Assembly (NCBI GenBank): GCA_910584365.1
Contig: CAJUAF010000007.1
Coordinates: forward strand, 83,907-147,906
Direction: 5' to 3'
DNA from: an uncultured Muribaculaceae bacterium
GTDB taxonomy: Bacteria; Bacteroidota; Bacteroidia; Bacteroidales; Muribaculaceae
DNA length: 64,000 bases
The stretch's first letter is position 1, and the number at the start of each line of letters is the position of its first letter. Below the pieces are notes generated by a model, which was given only the letters and a program-made list of their open reading frames with translations, had not been told where the DNA came from and ran no database searches. Shown piece after piece: positions 60,997-64,000 of this stretch. A program made the position numbers and the translations under genes.

Positions 60997-61458
60997 ATGC
61001 TTTCTCCTGTCAAGCCCTCTCATAACCGCCGCTGCGCCCGCCATGATTACCGCTCCCCCTGTATCTACATGATAACCATGACCAAAGCCCCCGGCGTTCC
61101 GGACTTTTCAGAGGTTCTTCCCAATCCCCTCTGGACCCCTGCTGATCCTGTCAGCAACCAGGCCTATACCCGCCAGTCCTCCCTCGGCCGCAAGATCCTC
61201 CTCGAACTTTCCGCCATTCAGCGCCGCAATCCCTCTCTGCGCGTCTACCGCCGGGCCATCATGCCCGACCATATCCATTTCCTCCTCCATGTAATGCGCC
61301 CTCTTGATGAACCGATAGGCATCTTCCTCCGTGATTTTAAAGGCCGTTGCGCGGCTCATAATGACAACCGCCCGGTATTTACCCCCGGTTTCAATGACCG
61401 CATTCTTTGGCATAAAGGACAACTGGTAAATTTATCTTACGGCTTGCAACTATTCTGA
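60997..61458 (+). pseudogene. REP-associated tyrosine transposase (RAYT), 3' end lost
   Basis: The frame encodes 153 residues of a Y1/HUH transposase of the RAYT type. 'RHDYRSPCIYMITMTK' is the usual start, and 'AIMPDHIHFLLHV' (His92, His94) is the HUH metal site. 'IGIFLRDFKGRCA' and 'FNDRILWHKGQLVNL' are standard later motifs. In RAYTs the last motif leads to the catalytic Tyr in a Y-I-x-x-N-P helix; here the sequence changes to 'SYGLQLF' and stops. The gene is therefore cut just before its catalytic residue, at about 61426-61440, where A+T-rich integrase-bearing DNA begins. Two hairpin repeats lie upstream. The N-terminal start is a best guess. Confidence 0.8.
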
Positions 61459-61604
61459 CAATCAATCTCATATAGATATTGCGGTGTACGAATAGTGTAC
61501 TTTTGGGGAAGGTGGTGGAAAACAGATACAAATGAATTTGAGATATTTATAAGGCGTTAGGGATTTTTAACTACGCCCGTTTGCCTGTTTTTTTCCTGTG
61601 CCGT

Positions 61605-62558
61605 TCACTCTTGAAAATCCCTGTCTGGAGTGGTTTCAAGCCGAAGGAATTTGTTTAGCCGGTCTAAGCAGCGTTTCTTTTGGTCGAGGTTGGGATGGAC
61701 ATAAAGATTGAGGGTCGTCGCCACATTGGAGTGACCGAGTATGACGCTTACCGTCTTATAGTCGCAGCCGCTCTCGATACATCGGGTGGCAAAAGTATGG
61801 CGCAGGCCGTGGAACACGATGGGCGGAATCTTCAATCGGCGCAGCATTCGGGAGAATGTCTCGCGGTAGGTGCGTGGCTCTTTCGGGGTAGAGCCTGAAC
61901 CGACAACGTATATATTTGCCTCTTGTTGTCGGCGCACTTTGCGGAGCGCGTCAAGCAGTGGAGCGGAAATTGGGATTTCCCTTACCGAATTGCGAGTTTT
62001 GGGTGATGAGGCGTAATGTTCGGTAACCCCTTTCTCGCAGTTATAGATTCTGCCTACCGTGCCGCGAACCGAGATTATACGTCGCACCATATCCACCTGC
62101 TCCCAGCGCATGGCACAAACTTCGCCGATACGCAAGCCGCAGCATAAGGCAAGCATTATTCCTATGTTCTGCGGTGTTGGTGCAGCGGTGAGCGATTGCA
62201 TCAGCTTTCGGTGATGTAGTAGCGACAGCACCGGGAGTTGACGGACAGTCACGGACGGAGGGTAGACAATCTCCAAATCGTGTGATTGACAAAGACCGTG
62301 TTTCGCTCCGAACTTGGCGACGGCTTTCAGCACCGCCACGATGTCGTGAATGCTCTTGTGCGACAGCCCTGCGGCGATTTTGTCGAACACGAACTGTTGA
62401 ACAGCTTCCTCCGTGATGTCGGTATAGTCGGCAAACTTCGGGAGAAGGTGGGTTTTGAGAACGAGGGCGTAGGCGCAGAACGTGGAGTGTTTCACCACAT
62501 TGCGCTTAGCATCTTTCCAGCGATCGGCGATTTCGCCGAAAGTAAGAGTGTATGGCAT
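61605..62558 (-). CDS. Tyrosine recombinase/integrase
   Basis: This 317-residue phage-type integrase has an N-terminal SAM-like DNA-binding domain (about 5-95) and a catalytic domain with the R-H-R-H-Y set: Arg in 'CCGLRIGEVCAMRW', H-x-x-R in 'FHGLRHTFATRCIESG', His in 'ILGHSNVATT' and nucleophile Tyr in 'LNLYVHPN'. It would integrate or excise the element by site-specific recombination. Its 3' end points toward the broken RAYT gene, so the attachment site probably lies at 61425-61600. Confidence 0.93.
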   Translation of the reverse strand: MPYTLTFGEIADRWKDAKRNVVKHSTFCAYALVLKTHLLPKFADYTDITEEAVQQFVFDKIAAGLSHKSIHDIVAVLKAVAKFGAKHGLCQSHDLEIVYPPSVTVRQLPVLSLLHHRKLMQSLTAAPTPQNIGIMLALCCGLRIGEVCAMRWEQVDMVRRIISVRGTVGRIYNCEKGVTEHYASSPKTRNSVREIPISAPLLDALRKVRRQQEANIYVVGSGSTPKEPRTYRETFSRMLRRLKIPPIVFHGLRHTFATRCIESGCDYKTVSVILGHSNVATTLNLYVHPNLDQKKRCLDRLNKFLRLETTPDRDFQE

Positions 62559-62606
62559 ATTAAGTGAAAATTAAAGTTCCACAAAATATACCGCTGCAAA
62601 ATCGGA

Positions 62607-63776
62607 TTATCGGTTGCCTTTGGCTCGGTTGTGGTGCTTGCAGAGCATCTGGCAGTTTTCAATCGAGGTTGCCCCTCCGCGGCTCCACGCCGTAACGTGG
62701 TCTGCGTCCATCTCACTTTGCTTCCATATTTTCTGCGCGGTAGCTTGATGGCCGATGGCGCAGTCGGGGCAGTTTGAAATTCCTTTTTTCTTTGCCTCCT
62801 CGGTCTGCCGGGCATAAACGGCACGCTTGGTTGCCTCATCAAATATGCGGATGTCAAGATGTTTCCTCTCTGTTTCACCCCCAAGCAGGTACTCAAACAC
62901 ACCGCGACGGTTCTTAACGTATGGGTCAGCATACAATTCCTTGACTCTTTGAGCCATTTGTGTCGGATTGTAAGGTGTGGCGTGGTATCGCTCATAAAGC
63001 TCACCCCACGGCAAGCCGCGCATCTCGTTTTCAACAAGAGGGAACACGGCACGTACCCAGGCAATTACGGAGTTGAAGTAATTGACAAGTTCCGTGATGT
63101 CCGAGCTAAAACGGTGGTCGCGCATATATTCCTCGGTTTTGCCCCGGCTCACCCATTCGAGAGCGGTTTCAAGAAAGTCCTGTCGGTTGACTGCGCCGTT
63201 AATATAGGCACTCCATTTCTGAATTTGAGATGTCTGCGAATTGCTGAACACCTCCTTTGCAGCGGTGACAAACGGGCCGGAATACACAGCATTGAGCAAT
63301 TCCTGATTGTTGAGCGGTACTCCGGCTATGTTGATTGTCTTGAACCATTCCTTTATTTCCTGCTCCGTACCTTCGCACTCATAAATAAGCAATTGAGTGT
63401 TCAGAAATTTTTCGCGTAATTCTTTCGGTAGGCTTTCAAGGCTTTGGGGTAGTCCTTGACTGTCTTTCCAACTAAGTTTTCCGGCTCCGTTGTAGAAGCG
63501 TCCAAGCGAAGTGATGCGCTGTTGTCCGTCAAGTACCTCAAAACGTCCGTCGGCAGTCTTTACAAAGTAAATAACTCCGAGCGGGTAGCCCTTGAGTACG
63601 GAATCAATCACTGCTACATCGCGTTTGCCGTCAGCATAAATATAGTTACGCTGATACTCCGGCTGAATGGTGAGTTTTCCTCCCATTCCGAAAAGGCCTT
63701 TGGCCTCGTATTCGTTGTAGACAAAGCCGTCGCAGATGTCGGCGACTGTCCACTCTGTATGTAGTTTTGTTTTCAT
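62607..63776 (-). CDS. DUF262-HNH protein (GmrSD-like, probable anti-phage nuclease)
   Basis: This 389-residue protein has an N-terminal DUF262 (ParB-like nucleotide-binding/NTPase) domain: 'LTIQPEYQRNYIY', 'VIDSVLKGYPLGVIYFV' and 'FEVLDGQQRITSLGRF'. A helical middle follows. The C-terminus is an HNH nuclease with a zinc C-x2-C ('NCPDC'), 'MDADHVTAWSRGGATSIENCQMLCKHHNRAKGN' carrying the D-H...N...H residues. DUF262 plus HNH is the plan of GmrSD and related type IV restriction and BrxU-like defence proteins that cut modified phage DNA. Here it is a short stand-alone version next to an integrase. Target specificity is unknown. Confidence 0.88.
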   Translation of the reverse strand: MKTKLHTEWTVADICDGFVYNEYEAKGLFGMGGKLTIQPEYQRNYIYADGKRDVAVIDSVLKGYPLGVIYFVKTADGRFEVLDGQQRITSLGRFYNGAGKLSWKDSQGLPQSLESLPKELREKFLNTQLLIYECEGTEQEIKEWFKTINIAGVPLNNQELLNAVYSGPFVTAAKEVFSNSQTSQIQKWSAYINGAVNRQDFLETALEWVSRGKTEEYMRDHRFSSDITELVNYFNSVIAWVRAVFPLVENEMRGLPWGELYERYHATPYNPTQMAQRVKELYADPYVKNRRGVFEYLLGGETERKHLDIRIFDEATKRAVYARQTEEAKKKGISNCPDCAIGHQATAQKIWKQSEMDADHVTAWSRGGATSIENCQMLCKHHNRAKGNR

Positions 63777-63795
63777 AAGGTTCTATTGTTGTTTA

Positions 63796-63972
63796 GTTTC
63801 AATCTTAGGTCAAACTCAGGGTGATTCTGGTAAAGAACTCGGATTAAAGCCTTATCCCCGTGAATTAAAAGAACTAAATCCAAGCCTAAGAGATGGGCAG
63901 CTTTACTATTTGGAGAATGGTATACCACAAAAGCCATATGCACGAGTCCTTATCAAACGTAAATTCAAATGA
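63796..63972 (+). pseudogene. Start-less fragment of an unrecognised gene
   Basis: From 63796 a 58-codon frame reads 'VSILGQTQGDSGKELGL' and continues to a basic end ('PYARVLIKRKFK'). No ATG, GTG or TTG lies in frame near its beginning, and its upstream part would run antisense into the DUF262 gene. The next gene begins 'MSKTVSILGI', so this piece looks like a paralogue that lost its first four codons. It could be the scar of a duplication or insertion. No domain is recognised. Confidence 0.4.
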
Positions 63973-64000
63973 GTAAGACTGTTTCAATCTTAGGGATAAC
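63969..64000 (+). CDS. Start of an unrecognised gene, cut by window edge
   Basis: An ATG at 63969 overlaps the TGA of the preceding fragment (ATGA) and opens a frame that begins MSKTVSILGI before the window ends. The first residues repeat the start of the preceding fragment, and the DNA shares GTTTCAATCTTAGG. Too little is present to assign a family. Confidence 0.4.
   Translation, partial: MSKTVSILGI

Larger units (their letters stand above)
61430..64000. mobile_element. A+T-rich integrative element, left part only
   Basis: Sequence composition falls abruptly in G+C at about 61430, inside the RAYT gene, and stays lower to the window end. The segment carries a tyrosine integrase next to the junction, which is usual for integrative elements, and a DUF262-HNH defence-type gene. 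The other end is outside the window, so the attachment sequence cannot be defined. Confidence 0.65.

Noticed and set aside
63796..63994. CRISPR-type repeats
   Set aside because: Only two copies of 14 bases are present, both within the same coding context (VSILG), with no regular spacers.

Overview
The window looks like chromosomal DNA of a G+C-rich member of the Bacteroidales; the Muribaculaceae are a plausible home, but that is inference. The evidence is: promoters of the Bacteroidetes type (TTTG about 20 bases upstream of TAnnTTTG); exported proteins with C-terminal sorting-type tails; a six-domain S1 protein gene with its own promoter; and Bacteroidales family proteins (DUF2723, DUF4254, DUF4919, GH97, BspA-like repeats). 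No rRNA, tRNA or CRISPR array was found. One stable RNA, the SRP RNA, was found at 48164-48260.

Layout. 1-6427: two large surface proteins, the first cut by the window edge. 6525-12895 (minus): a giant adhesin-like protein and a TPR/AraC membrane regulator. 13042-15109: acid phosphatase and phosphate-type porin. 15416-19478: acyltransferase, sigma-54 activator, LptE, a TPR-like protein and SecG. 19608-22393: rRNA methyltransferase and MATE pump. 22501-23285: an A+T-rich GNAT toxin-antitoxin pair. 23467-29168 (minus): GH97, secreted endonuclease I, GT9 and DUF4254. 29316-30869: a structured, apparently non-coding transcript and a truncated exported protein. 30895-35979: DUF2723, polysaccharide deacetylase and QueG. 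36179-41793: BspA-like protein, PepSY-like protein, rpsA and a lone receiver. 41917-46875 (minus): TolC, HlyD and two ABC-2 permeases with no ATPase. 47073-48080: bioB. 48267-51270: an A+T-rich restriction-modification island. 51316-60868: mgtC (minus), then a long plus-strand run of topA, GH3, alkaline phosphatase, DUF4919, pseudokinase, GNAT-like protein and rnhB. 60997-64000: a broken RAYT transposase cut by an A+T-rich integrase element that carries a DUF262-HNH defence-type protein.

Three layers stand out. First, a family of hairpin repeats sits always in sense, 43-92 bases downstream of a gene. It has four clear copies, and two forms of the stem differ by a compensatory base-pair change. 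Two copies lie beside the RAYT gene, so this looks like a Bacteroidales REP/RAYT system. Second, the restriction-modification island has an XRE controller gene and two identical 17-base palindromes, one at each of two divergent promoters, with centres 83 bases apart. Third, a strong promoter at 29316-29346 drives about 370 bases of hairpin-rich sequence ending in a terminator-like stem with a T tract. It matches no RNA I recognise.

Function calls rest on motifs read by eye. No database search was run.
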